From the NCBI GenBank assembly GCA_002429115.1, contig DIYS01000216.1, positions 1 to 26,571 on the forward strand: 26,571 bases of DNA, read 5' to 3'. Positions 7,132 to 14,324 of the stretch are shown here, piece by piece. Every line of letters starts with the position of its first letter. Within the stretch, counting starts at the first letter, position 1. The DNA comes from Saccharicrinis sp. UBA6048 (GTDB lineage Bacteria; Bacteroidota; Bacteroidia; Bacteroidales; Marinilabiliaceae). A model generated the notes under the pieces. That model made no database searches, was not told the origin of the DNA, and saw only the letters and a program-made list of their open reading frames with translations. Position numbers and translations under genes: made by a program.

Positions 7132-8691
7132 ATGTTAGAACAAGCTATTAAAGATCAGGTAAAACAAGTATTTGCCAACCTGAAAAATGATTACACATTC
7201 GCTGTGGAAGTGGCAGATAATCATCCAAGTAAAAATGAGTTAGTGAACCTGCTTGATGATGTGGCGGCTTGTTCTGAAAAAGTTGAAACACAGGTGACAT
7301 CCGGTGAGGCTTTATCTTTCAGGTTATTAAAAAATGGCGAAGACTCAGGTGTCGTGTTTCGTGCTATTCCAACAGGACATGAGTTTACAACTTTGCTTTT
7401 GGCTGTTCTTAATTTAGATGGTGTTGGAAAGAATTTGCCTGATGAGATACTAACGAAACGTATCCAGAATATCAATCAAAAGGTAGAACTTAAAAGTTAT
7501 ATCTCATTGACCTGTACCAATTGCCCCGATGTTGTTCAGGCTTTAAATATCATGGCTTTTATCAACCCGAATATTAAGCATGAGATAATTGATGGAGGCA
7601 TTAACAAATCTGAAGTTGAGGCCTTAGATATTCAGGCAGTGCCAACGATAATGATTAATGGTGAAGAATTGCATGTAGGCCGATCATCTATGGGCGAATT
7701 ATTAGGGAAGGTCGAAGCTCATTTGGGAATGCAATTTAAACCAGAAGTTACTGCAAAAAAGGAGTACGATGTGGTAGTTGTGGGTGGCGGTCCAGCAGGT
7801 GTTTCGGCGGCTGTTTACTCTGCCCGTAAAGGGTTTTCTACAGCCATTATTGCCGAAAAAGTTGGCGGTCAGGTAACCGAAACGGTGTCAATTGAGAATA
7901 TGATCTCAATCCCAAAAACGACAGGCTCAGAATTAGCCGGGAATCTTATGAACCATCTGAACGATTATCCGATTGATGTTCTGGAAAATCGATTGGTGGA
8001 GAAAACGGAGCTAATCGATGGAAAGAAACACTTAACCACTTCGCTTGGTGAGATATTTATTACCCCTGCATTAATCATTGCCACAGGAGCCAGCTGGCGA
8101 AAACTGAATGTACCTGGCGAAAGCGATTACATTGGCTCAGGGGTGGCGTTTTGTACTCATTGTGATGGGCCTTTTTATAAAGACAAAAAAGTAGTGGTGG
8201 TAGGAGGTGGCAATTCCGGCCTCGAAGCAGCCATTGACCTGTCATCCATTGCTTCTGAAGTAACCGTACTGGAATTTATGGAATCGCTTAAAGGTGATCA
8301 GGTATTACAGGATAAACTCTCAGAATTATCGAATGTTAAAATCATAACCAATGCACAAACCTTAAGTTTGGATGGAGATGGATCAAAAGTAAATGCACTG
8401 CAATTTAAGCACAGAGCGACAGAAGCTGTTGAGAAAATTGATACCGATGGTGTATTTGTTCAGATCGGATTGCAGGCAAATAGTAAGGTATTTGCCGATG
8501 TGGTGGAAACCAATAGGATGGGCGAAATTGAGATAGATGCGCATTGTCGCACGAAAGTACCTGGTGTTTATGCAGCAGGCGATGTGTCTGTTGTTCCATA
8601 CAAGCAAATTGTGATTGCCATGGGAGAAGGTTCGAAGGCTGCTTTATCAGCATTTGAGGATAGTATTAAAGGTCAGTTAATGGCTAACTAA
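7132..8691 (+). CDS. ahpF: Alkyl hydroperoxide reductase subunit F
   Basis: A 519-residue flavoprotein disulfide reductase that passes electrons from NADH through FAD to oxidised AhpC. The N-terminal tandem thioredoxin-fold domain (about 1-200) holds the CxxC pair Cys128/Cys131 (SLTCTNCPDV). The thioredoxin-reductase-like part has the FAD GxGxxG site (VVVGGGPAGVSAAVYSARKG, about 215-235), the redox pair Cys341/Cys344 (AFCTHCDGPFY), a second nucleotide-binding glycine motif (VVVVGGGNSGLEAA), and the C-terminal FAD segment GVYAAGDVSVVPYKQIVIAMGEG. All catalytic cysteines are present. It lies 83 bp downstream of ahpC across a hairpin. Confidence 0.97.
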   Translation: MLEQAIKDQVKQVFANLKNDYTFAVEVADNHPSKNELVNLLDDVAACSEKVETQVTSGEALSFRLLKNGEDSGVVFRAIPTGHEFTTLLLAVLNLDGVGKNLPDEILTKRIQNINQKVELKSYISLTCTNCPDVVQALNIMAFINPNIKHEIIDGGINKSEVEALDIQAVPTIMINGEELHVGRSSMGELLGKVEAHLGMQFKPEVTAKKEYDVVVVGGGPAGVSAAVYSARKGFSTAIIAEKVGGQVTETVSIENMISIPKTTGSELAGNLMNHLNDYPIDVLENRLVEKTELIDGKKHLTTSLGEIFITPALIIATGASWRKLNVPGESDYIGSGVAFCTHCDGPFYKDKKVVVVGGGNSGLEAAIDLSSIASEVTVLEFMESLKGDQVLQDKLSELSNVKIITNAQTLSLDGDGSKVNALQFKHRATEAVEKIDTDGVFVQIGLQANSKVFADVVETNRMGEIEIDAHCRTKVPGVYAAGDVSVVPYKQIVIAMGEGSKAALSAFEDSIKGQLMAN

Positions 8692-8711
8692 GTCAAAATA
8701 GCACAATGATT

Positions 8712-8732
8712 GCCTGTAGTTTTACTGCGGGC
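8712..8732. terminator. Weak hairpin between ahpF and the MgtC-like gene
   Basis: GCCTGTAG (8712-8719) pairs with CTGCGGGC (8725-8732), two of the eight pairs being G-T. The T runs are short, and it overlaps the end of the minus-strand gene. A possible shared terminator for the convergent genes. Confidence 0.35.
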
Positions 8733-9168
8733 TTTCATCATCTGTATCCTCCGTATTGCGATCTGATAAGCGCTTGTCAATAGGAAGAAAGAAGTAATTG
8801 ATAATCAATATTAGAATCGTTCCAATAAAAGTCTCCAAATAATAACCTGCAGCAGCCAGACAACCAATGGCCGAGCTGCACCAAACGGTTGCGGCAGTAG
8901 TTAATCCGCGTATATTAATACCTTCTTTAAATATAATACCGGCACCCAAAAATCCAATTCCTGTCACTACTTGGGCAATGATGCGGGTAACATCACCATC
9001 CGTTTGTGTGATTTTAATCGAAAGTACCACAAACAATGCCGAGCCTATAGCCACAAGGGTATTGGTTCTTAAACCTGCTGACTTATGATGCCAACCGCGT
9101 TCAAATCCAATAAGCAGTCCCGCAATAGTTGCTACTAATAATCGAATTGCAAATTCTGTCGTACTCAT
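8722..9168 (-). CDS. MgtC/SapB family inner-membrane protein
   Basis: A 148-residue membrane protein when started at the ATG at 9168; a TTG one codon earlier is in frame but unlikely. It shows the family hallmarks LLIGFERGWHHKSAGLRTNTLVAIGSA with its conserved Glu and Arg, and GIGFLGAGIIFKEG, with four to five hydrophobic segments ending in a hydrophilic tail. MgtC relatives are linked to magnesium limitation, ATP-synthase inhibition or membrane homeostasis; this short form lacks the extra C-terminal regulatory domain of Salmonella MgtC. The MmcQ/YjbR gene ends 7 bp upstream on the same strand, so the two probably form a transcription unit. Confidence 0.88.
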   Translation of the reverse strand: MSTTEFAIRLLVATIAGLLIGFERGWHHKSAGLRTNTLVAIGSALFVVLSIKITQTDGDVTRIIAQVVTGIGFLGAGIIFKEGINIRGLTTAATVWCSSAIGCLAAAGYYLETFIGTILILIINYFFLPIDKRLSDRNTEDTDDESPQ

Positions 9169-9175
9169 CAATGTG

Positions 9176-9523
9176 TTAAACTAAATTATCTCTGACCTTC
9201 TTCGGTAAACTTTTAACAACTAAATCATAAGAATGATCAATCAATTCCTTTAAAAAATCGTCTTTCAATGAGCCGTCAGCATAGACTGTATTCCAGTGTT
9301 TTTTATTCATATGCCAACCTGGTTGAATGACCGGGAATTCCTCCCGTAATTCAATGGCTCGTTCTGGATCACACTTCAGATTAATGCTTAATTCCTTATC
9401 CAGGCTTGTAAGTGCAAACATCTTCCCCGCCACCTTAAATACAAGTGTGACTTCATCAAAAGGGAATTCTTCTGTTACAGCTGGCTTGGCAATGCAATAT
9501 TCTCTAAATTCTTCTATGTTCAT
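9176..9523 (-). CDS. MmcQ/YjbR family protein
   Basis: A 115-residue protein of the MmcQ/YjbR (CyaY-like fold) family. Visible markers: MNIEEFREYCIAKPAVTEEFPFD at the N-terminus, VFKVAGKMFALTSL, NLKCDPERAIELREEFP, and the C-terminal HMNKKHWNTVYADGSLKDDFLKELIDHSYDLV. The HWNTV segment is characteristic. The family is sometimes described as DNA-binding, but no reaction is established. Probably cotranscribed with the MgtC-like gene 7 bp downstream. The 134-bp region upstream contains the inverted heptamer element at 9577-9656, and no TAnnTTTG promoter is obvious. Confidence 0.88.
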   Translation of the reverse strand: MNIEEFREYCIAKPAVTEEFPFDEVTLVFKVAGKMFALTSLDKELSINLKCDPERAIELREEFPVIQPGWHMNKKHWNTVYADGSLKDDFLKELIDHSYDLVVKSLPKKVRDNLV

Positions 9524-9576
9524 GTGGTAATGGAATTGTGAGTTGGTAAGATAGTGATTTAGTGTAGAAGTGAATT

Positions 9577-9656
9577 AGGCAGGAGGCAGAAGTTTACTAC
9601 TTAAGTATGTTGAGATACATGAAAACACCTTCTGCCTTCTGCCTGTGAGCTTCTGC
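9577..9656. repeat. Inverted heptamer element, unit CTTCTGC / GCAGAAG
   Basis: AGGCAGGAGGCAGAAG (9577-9592) is inverted at 9629-9644 with 15 of 16 bases matching. The arms consist of 7-base units (CTTCTGC at 9629, 9636 and again 9650). The 36-nt spacer contains no gene. The element fills the gap between the MmcQ and YraN genes and ends 1 bp before the YraN stop codon. Confidence 0.7.
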
Positions 9657-9657
9657 C

Positions 9658-10020
9658 TTATAAGCTTGGATGAAACGCTTCATCAATGTGCTCTATGATC
9701 CAATCCTCTCCATTGGGGATAAGGGTTACCACATCAAAGCGCACTTCGTTTTCAATATCCATTTCGTTAATGTAGGCTTCTGTCGCTTCTACAATAAACC
9801 GGATTTTTCCATTGGTGATTGCTTCTTTGGGACTTTCCCAACCATCCGTTGTACGGGTTTTTACTTCTATCACCACCAGGTAATCATCATGCATGGCAAT
9901 CAGGTCAATTTCTTTATGATTGTATTGCCAATTTCGCTCTAATATTTCAAAGCCTTTTTTCTCCAGGTAATCAGCGGCAATGGCTTCTCCTGTTTTGCCT
10001 AATTCATTGTGTTGTGCCAT
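9658..10020 (-). CDS. yraN: YraN family protein (UPF0102, endonuclease-like fold)
   Basis: A 120-residue UPF0102 protein with a PD-(D/E)xK-type core: GKTGEAIAADYLEKKGFEILERNW near the N-terminus, Asp in EIDLIA, and the EVKTR motif (VVIEVKTRTTDG). These are the expected metal-binding acidic residues, but the enzymatic role of the family is not settled. Start chosen at the ATG at 10020 (MAQHNELGKTG). The upstream in-frame codon at 10047 would overlap the LD-carboxypeptidase gene by 25 bp and adds residues not typical of the family. The stop of the upstream gene lies 2 bp before this ATG, so translation is probably coupled. Confidence 0.9.
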   Translation of the reverse strand: MAQHNELGKTGEAIAADYLEKKGFEILERNWQYNHKEIDLIAMHDDYLVVIEVKTRTTDGWESPKEAITNGKIRFIVEATEAYINEMDIENEVRFDVVTLIPNGEDWIIEHIDEAFHPSL

Positions 10021-10022
10021 TT

Positions 10023-10925
10023 TCAAAAACTTAACTGACAGGAGCAATTAGCTACTTTCATTGACACTCTTTTCCCTAATACCAATGGCTGATTCAGGTG
10101 GTTATGTCCTGCCGGGAAACCAAACATTACCGGATAATCGTACTCGTCAACCGCTTCTTTAATGACCTCAAAAACTGACTGTCCATAAGGTTCGTCGTTA
10201 TCTTTCATCTCCGTAAAATCACCAATCACAATCCCGTTGAGCTCTTTCAGAAAACCACTAAGTTTCAGGTTTTGCATCATTCGATCAAGGTGATATATGT
10301 ACTCTCCAACATCTTCGATAAACAGAATTTTACCATGAGGATTAGGATCGAGCTGTGTGGCACGCATGGCATATATAAGTGACAAGTTGCCACCAATCAA
10401 TATCCCTTCAGCTTCACCTGTTCTGTTAAGTTTATTGGGTTTTATCTTATAGTCGGGCAATTGACCATGAAGCAGGTCAAATAAGTTCATGATGTCCTCG
10501 TCATCCTCCGATTTATCAGGAAAGTTCTTTGGCATCGGCCCATGGATAGAAGCAACCCCAATTTTATTTTGCAGAGCTGCATGCAGCACTGTTATGTCGC
10601 TGTATCCAACAATCCATTTTGGATATTCGAGATAATGTGTAAAATCAATTTCATCAATGATACGGATGGTTCCATAACCACCCCGTGCACAGAAAATAGC
10701 ATCAATATCTTTGCTATTGAGCATATGTTGCAGGTCAGCAGCTCGGTGGGCATCATTACCTGCAAATTGATGGAAGGTATTACAAACATTCTCACCAACC
10801 ACTACTTTATAGCCTCGTTTGTGTAAACATTTTTCTGCAAAATGAATAGCCTCAGCTTCAATTTTTCCCGCCGGCGCAACAATGCCTATGGTTGAACCTT
10901 TTTCGAGTGATTTTGGAAATATCAT
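10023..10925 (-). CDS. LD-carboxypeptidase (peptidase family S66)
   Basis: A 300-residue S66 peptidase that removes the terminal D-alanine from murein tetrapeptides during cell-wall recycling. The nucleophile is Ser109 in WIVGYSDITVLHAAL. The acid is Glu208 in EDVGEYIYHLDRMM, and the base is the first His of GHNHLNQPLVLG (His274). FCARGGYGTIRI and GILIGGNLSLI are also conserved family segments. There is no signal peptide, which fits the cytoplasmic LdcA type. It is followed by yraN after 2 bp. Its start codon abuts a TAG-rich heptamer array (10926-10966). Confidence 0.93.
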   Translation of the reverse strand: MIFPKSLEKGSTIGIVAPAGKIEAEAIHFAEKCLHKRGYKVVVGENVCNTFHQFAGNDAHRAADLQHMLNSKDIDAIFCARGGYGTIRIIDEIDFTHYLEYPKWIVGYSDITVLHAALQNKIGVASIHGPMPKNFPDKSEDDEDIMNLFDLLHGQLPDYKIKPNKLNRTGEAEGILIGGNLSLIYAMRATQLDPNPHGKILFIEDVGEYIYHLDRMMQNLKLSGFLKELNGIVIGDFTEMKDNDEPYGQSVFEVIKEAVDEYDYPVMFGFPAGHNHLNQPLVLGKRVSMKVANCSCQLSF

Positions 10926-10966
10926 AGTTTTAGTTTATTAGTTAGTAGCCAGAAGGCAGTAGTGAT
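10926..10966. repeat. Degenerate heptamer array, unit TAGNNAG
   Basis: Roughly six 7-base units: TAGTTAG, TAGCCAG, AAGGCAG and TAGTGAT follow one another, preceded by AGTTTAT. It is weaker than the other arrays. It begins immediately upstream of the LD-carboxypeptidase start codon, so it lies in that gene's leader or promoter region. Confidence 0.5.
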
Positions 10967-10980
10967 TTACATGATACAAA

Positions 10981-11056
10981 TTCAACACAAAGGCGCATAG
11001 ACGCAGAGATTATTATTTTAGTAAGAATTTTGTGTCTCTGTGTCTTTGTGTTTGAA
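10981..11056. repeat. Inverted heptamer element, unit TCTGTGT / ACACAGA
   Basis: The left arm begins TTCAACACAAAG (10981). The right arm, read on the minus strand from 11056, begins TTCAAACACAAAG and continues with GACACAGAGACACA against GCGCATAGACGCA. About 24 of 30 positions agree. Both arms run in 7-base units (ACACAAA, AGACGCA; TCTCTGT). The spacer of about 16 nt contains no gene. A related fragment, GAGACGCAAAAACACAGA, lies at 11093-11110. Confidence 0.65.
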
Positions 11057-11192
11057 TTCTGACGTTATACAATATTACGGATACATTAATGGAGACGCAA
11101 AAACACAGATAATTTTTTTCAAGGAATCCCATATTAATAGGGTTGTATGTAGTGATTTCATCTGAGTATAATTGAGTTATCCGCGTCATTTA

Positions 11193-11234
11193 AATCATAT
11201 TGATACTTAATACTTGATACTTTGTACTTCATTA
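11193..11234. repeat. Degenerate heptamer array, unit TTGATAC
   Basis: Six 7-base units: TTGATAC occurs twice, with TTAATAC, TTTGTAC, AATCATA and TTCATTA. It contains ACTTTGTACT (11219-11228), the complement of AGTACAAAGT found in the arrays at 13420 and 16227. It lies directly upstream of the metG promoter. Confidence 0.75.
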
Positions 11235-11259
11235 ATGCAGAAAAACTAGCCGACAATTG

Positions 11260-11267
11260 TATCTTTG
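11260..11267 (+). promoter_or_regulatory. -7 element of metG
   Basis: TATCTTTG matches TAnnTTTG and is followed by CGCC, as at the mutA promoter. I see no TTG at the expected -33 position. The leader to the ATG at 11328 would be about 55 nt. Confidence 0.5.
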
Positions 11268-11327
11268 CGCCAATAAATTAACCATAGAATATCAGGTTGA
11301 AACCAACCAAAAAATAATTCAAGCAGA

Positions 11328-13370
11328 ATGAAGCAAGCTGGAGATTTCAAAAGAACGCTGGTAACTACTGCGTTACCATACGCCAATGGGCCAGTTCATA
11401 TCGGTCACTTAGCAGGGGTTTACGTGCCTGCTGATATTTATGTGCGTTACCTGCGCCTTAAAAAAGAGGATGTTGTGTTGATTGGTGGCTCAGATGAGCA
11501 TGGTGTACCCATTACTTTGAAAGCCAAAAACGAAGGTGTTACACCACAAGATGTGGTGGACAAGTTTCATGGCATCATCAAAGATTCTTTTGAGAAGTTC
11601 GGTATTTCATTCGATGTGTATTCACGCACAACCAGTAAAACGCATTACGAAACGGCTTCGGAATTTTTCCGCACACTTTATGACAAGGGTGAATTTGTTG
11701 AGAAAGAATCAGAACAATATTATGATGAAGAAGCTAAGCAGTTTTTGGCCGACCGATACATTACCGGTACTTGCCCTCATTGTAAAAGCGAAGGTGCTTA
11801 TGGCGATCAGTGCGAAAGCTGTGGTACATCATTAAACGCTACTGACCTGATTGATCCACGATCGGTTGTTTCCGGAAGTAAACCTGTAATTAGAACAACT
11901 AAACACTGGTATTTACCACTTGACAAACACGAGCCATTTTTAAAAGAATGGATTTTGGATGGTCACAAAGAGTGGAAGTCGAATGTGTATGGGCAGTGTA
12001 AGTCATGGATTGACCTGGGATTACAACCACGTGCGGTAAGCCGTGATCTGGATTGGGGTGTACCTGTTCCGGTTGAAGGCGCCGATGGGAAAGTGCTTTA
12101 TGTTTGGTTTGATGCACCTATTGGTTATATTTCGGCTACTAAAGAATTAACTCCTGAGTGGGAAAAGTACTGGAAGAGTGAAGACTCACGTATGTTGCAT
12201 TTTATCGGTAAAGATAATATCGTATTCCACTGTATCGTGTTCCCATCAATGTTGAAGGCGGAGGGAAGCTACATTTTACCAGAAAATGTACCAGCCAACG
12301 AATTCCTAAACCTTGAAGGAGACAAGATTTCAACTTCACGTAACTGGGCTGTTTGGTTGCACGAGTATTTGGTTGATTTCAAAGACAAGCAGGATGTATT
12401 GCGTTATACCTTAACTGCCAATGCCCCTGAAACAAAAGATAACGACTTTACCTGGAAAGATTTTCAGGCACGTAATAATAATGAGTTAGTTGCCATTTTA
12501 GGAAACTTCGTCAATCGTGCCATCGTGTTAACACACAAATATTACGATGGAGCTGTTCCTGCTCAAGGCGAATTAACTGATTACGACAAGGAAACTTTAG
12601 CTGAGATTCCAGTATTGGTGAAGAAGGTGGAAGATGCCTTGGATAACTTCAAATTCCGTGAGGCTGTCAAGGAAGCAATTAATCTAGCACGTTTGGGTAA
12701 TAAATACCTGGCTGATACTGAGCCTTGGAAACTTATTAAGACCGATGTAGAGCGTGTGAAGACGATTATGAACATTGCGCTTCAAATTACAGCGAATACT
12801 TCCATTTTAATTGAGCCGTTCTTACCATTTACGGCTAAGAAGATGCAAAACATGCTAAACCTTGATGGCTTAACATGGGCTGATTGTGGTAAGCTAGAGT
12901 TCTTAGCAGAAGGACACATGGTCAACAAACCTGAGTTGTTGTTCGAAAAAATTGAGGACGAAACAATACAGTCGCAACTAGACAAGTTGGCACAAACCAA
13001 GATTGACAACGAAGCAGCTAACAAAACAGCCGCTCCGGCAAAGGAAAACATCGAGTTTGATGATTTCGTGAAAATGGACATTCGCGTTGGAACCATCCTT
13101 GAGGCTGAGAAAGTTGCTAAGACCAAGAAGTTGCTTCAATTAAAAGTCGATACGGGTATCGACCAGCGCACGGTTGTTTCAGGTATTGCTGAGTTTTTTA
13201 AACCAGAAGATATCATTGGTAAGCAAGTCAGCATTTTGGTGAATTTGGCGCCACGAAAAATCCGTGGTATCGAATCGCAAGGCATGATATTAATGGCTGA
13301 AGATGCTACCGGGAAGTTAGAGTTTGTGGCACCTGCTAAAGCTGTTAAAGAAGGCTCGGAAGTGAGGTAG
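11328..13370 (+). CDS. metG: Methionyl-tRNA synthetase with C-terminal tRNA-binding domain
   Basis: A 680-residue class I aminoacyl-tRNA synthetase that charges tRNA-Met. HIGH motif at 24-27 (NGPVHIGHLAG). Zinc-knuckle cysteines are Cys149, 152, 162 and 165 (CPHC and CESC). The KMSKS loop is KISTS at 333-337, the usual Bacteroidota form. The anticodon-binding helical domain spans about 390-550. A Trbp111/EMAP-like domain follows from about 575 (FDDFVKMDIRVGTILEAEKV ... NLAPRKIRGIESQGMIL) and supports dimerisation and tRNA binding. The protein is complete. A heptamer array begins 1 bp after the stop, followed by a strong terminator. Confidence 0.97.
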   Translation: MKQAGDFKRTLVTTALPYANGPVHIGHLAGVYVPADIYVRYLRLKKEDVVLIGGSDEHGVPITLKAKNEGVTPQDVVDKFHGIIKDSFEKFGISFDVYSRTTSKTHYETASEFFRTLYDKGEFVEKESEQYYDEEAKQFLADRYITGTCPHCKSEGAYGDQCESCGTSLNATDLIDPRSVVSGSKPVIRTTKHWYLPLDKHEPFLKEWILDGHKEWKSNVYGQCKSWIDLGLQPRAVSRDLDWGVPVPVEGADGKVLYVWFDAPIGYISATKELTPEWEKYWKSEDSRMLHFIGKDNIVFHCIVFPSMLKAEGSYILPENVPANEFLNLEGDKISTSRNWAVWLHEYLVDFKDKQDVLRYTLTANAPETKDNDFTWKDFQARNNNELVAILGNFVNRAIVLTHKYYDGAVPAQGELTDYDKETLAEIPVLVKKVEDALDNFKFREAVKEAINLARLGNKYLADTEPWKLIKTDVERVKTIMNIALQITANTSILIEPFLPFTAKKMQNMLNLDGLTWADCGKLEFLAEGHMVNKPELLFEKIEDETIQSQLDKLAQTKIDNEAANKTAAPAKENIEFDDFVKMDIRVGTILEAEKVAKTKKLLQLKVDTGIDQRTVVSGIAEFFKPEDIIGKQVSILVNLAPRKIRGIESQGMILMAEDATGKLEFVAPAKAVKEGSEVR

Positions 13371-13371
13371 A

Positions 13372-13441
13372 GAAGACGGAAGACGGAAGACAGAAGTCCG
13401 GAGACAGAAGATAGTACGAAGTACAAAGTTCGAAGTCCGGA
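13372..13441. repeat. Degenerate heptamer array, units GAAGACG grading into GTACGAA
   Basis: Ten consecutive 7-base units. The first six follow GAAGACG (also GAAGACA, GAAGTCC, GGAGACA, GAAGATA), and the last four follow GTACGAA (GTACAAA, GTTCGAA, GTCCGGA). It begins 1 bp after the metG stop codon and contains AGTACAAAGT (13420-13429). It is the longest array in the window. Confidence 0.8.
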
Positions 13442-13452
13442 TGATAATATAG

Positions 13453-13482
13453 AATCGCATCATTTTTTGGTGCGATTTTTTT
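13453..13482 (+). terminator. Terminator of metG
   Basis: AATCGCATCA (13453-13462) pairs with TGGTGCGATT (13468-13477) over ten base pairs (one G-T) with a T5 loop and a T run to 13482. A near-copy lies on the minus strand at 3010-3039. Confidence 0.85.
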
Positions 13483-13491
13483 GTCTTTATC

Positions 13492-13524
13492 ACTTCCTAA
13501 GCATCTCGAAGATGCTAAGGAAGT
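13492..13524. repeat. REP-like hairpin copy 2
   Basis: ACTTCCTAAGCATCT (13492-13506), loop CGA, AGATGCTAAGGAAGT (13510-13524). Both arms are identical to copy 1 at 7061, including the single A-A mismatch. It lacks a T run and stands 10 bp beyond the metG terminator, so it is not needed for termination. Confidence 0.75.
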
Positions 13525-13598
13525 TGGAATGATGTCTCTGTTAATTTTAGTTCGTATGTAAATCAACTCATCTCTCACCGCTCTCTTCATACTAAACC

Positions 13599-13629
13599 TT
13601 TGCGTCTCTGTGTTTATTCCTGTAACTTG
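13599..13629 (+). promoter_or_regulatory. Possible promoter of the DMT-transporter gene
   Basis: TTTG at 13599-13602, 20 bp, then TAACTTG at 13623-13629, a TAnnTTTG element one base short. The -33 lies in TTTGCGTCTCTGTG, which resembles the TCTGTGT heptamer units at 11029-11051. Confidence 0.35.
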
Positions 13630-13678
13630 CACATCGCTAAAATGACTTTCTGAAAGTCAATACATCAACCTGAATTTT

Positions 13679-14128
13679 ATGTATTTAAAATATATTCTTA
13701 CTGGAATTGCATTGTTAATAGGTGGCCTACTGGCGGTGCAGGGAAGTATCAATTCGCAGTTGGGTGGCATCCTGAAAAGCCCATTCTTGGCCGCCTTCAT
13801 AAGTTTTTCTGTTGGAACCCTAACTTTATTGGCATTAAATGTATTGGTTCGCACCGAATTACCAAACAAGGAGCTGCTCAGTTCAATACCGGTTTATTTA
13901 TTTCTTGGAGGTATTATAGGTGCAATATATGTCAGTTCTGCCATCATCCTTATCCCTAAAATTGGAGTGGCTACCATGTTGGGTGCTTCCATTGGTGGAC
14001 AAATGATTGTGGCATCAATTATCGATCACTACGGATGGTTTAATGTGGCCATTCATCAGATTTCGGCAGGAAGAATTGTTGGAATACTACTATTAATCGT
14101 TGGAGTCTTCTTAATAGAAAGGTTTTAG
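13679..14128 (+). CDS. DMT-superfamily transporter, YdcZ (DUF606) type
   Basis: A 149-residue integral membrane protein with about five hydrophobic segments. It matches the YdcZ/DUF606 branch of the drug/metabolite transporter superfamily: GGLLAVQGSINSQLGGILKSP near the N-terminus, FISFSVGTLTLLALN, a middle GGIIGAIYVSSAIILIPKIGVAT segment, then LGASIGGQMIVASIIDHYGWF and a C-terminal RIVGILLLIVGVFLI helix. These half-size transporters usually work as dimers, with substrate unknown. It starts at the ATG 12 bp after a TGAAAGTC segment, with no Shine-Dalgarno sequence. It stands alone between metG and mutA. Confidence 0.88.
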   Translation: MYLKYILTGIALLIGGLLAVQGSINSQLGGILKSPFLAAFISFSVGTLTLLALNVLVRTELPNKELLSSIPVYLFLGGIIGAIYVSSAIILIPKIGVATMLGASIGGQMIVASIIDHYGWFNVAIHQISAGRIVGILLLIVGVFLIERF

Positions 14129-14288
14129 ATTAAAGAAAATTAGCTCTAATAACTAACTGATTGAGTTTGAGTTGAGATGAAATCAGATACATGTAATGTA
14201 TGAAGATACTTGCATATGTTGTTGATTATCATGCTCTATAACACCATTAAAAACAGTTAAAATATCTATTTAATATCAACAAAAGGTT

Positions 14289-14296
14289 TATTTTTG
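14289..14296 (+). promoter_or_regulatory. -7 element of the mutA-mutB operon
   Basis: TATTTTTG matches TAnnTTTG and is followed by CGCC, as at metG. No clear TTG lies about 20 bp upstream. Transcription would begin near 14303, upstream of the ATG at 14325, which argues against the in-frame TTG at 14301 as start codon. Confidence 0.55.
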
Positions 14297-14324
14297 CGCC
14301 TTGGAAAAAACAAACAGTTACATT

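Noticed and set aside
10021..10047. Upstream start of YraN (MLLSVKFLK)
   Set aside because: It overlaps the LD-carboxypeptidase coding end. The internal ATG at 10020 matches the family N-terminus and sits 2 bp after the upstream stop.
13372..13441. Heptamer arrays considered as CRISPR
   Set aside because: Units are 7 bases with no spacers, and no cas genes are present.
14301..14324. TTG start for mutA, eight codons upstream
   Set aside because: It lies at the predicted transcription start right after TATTTTTG. The ATG at 14325 gives the expected N-terminus.
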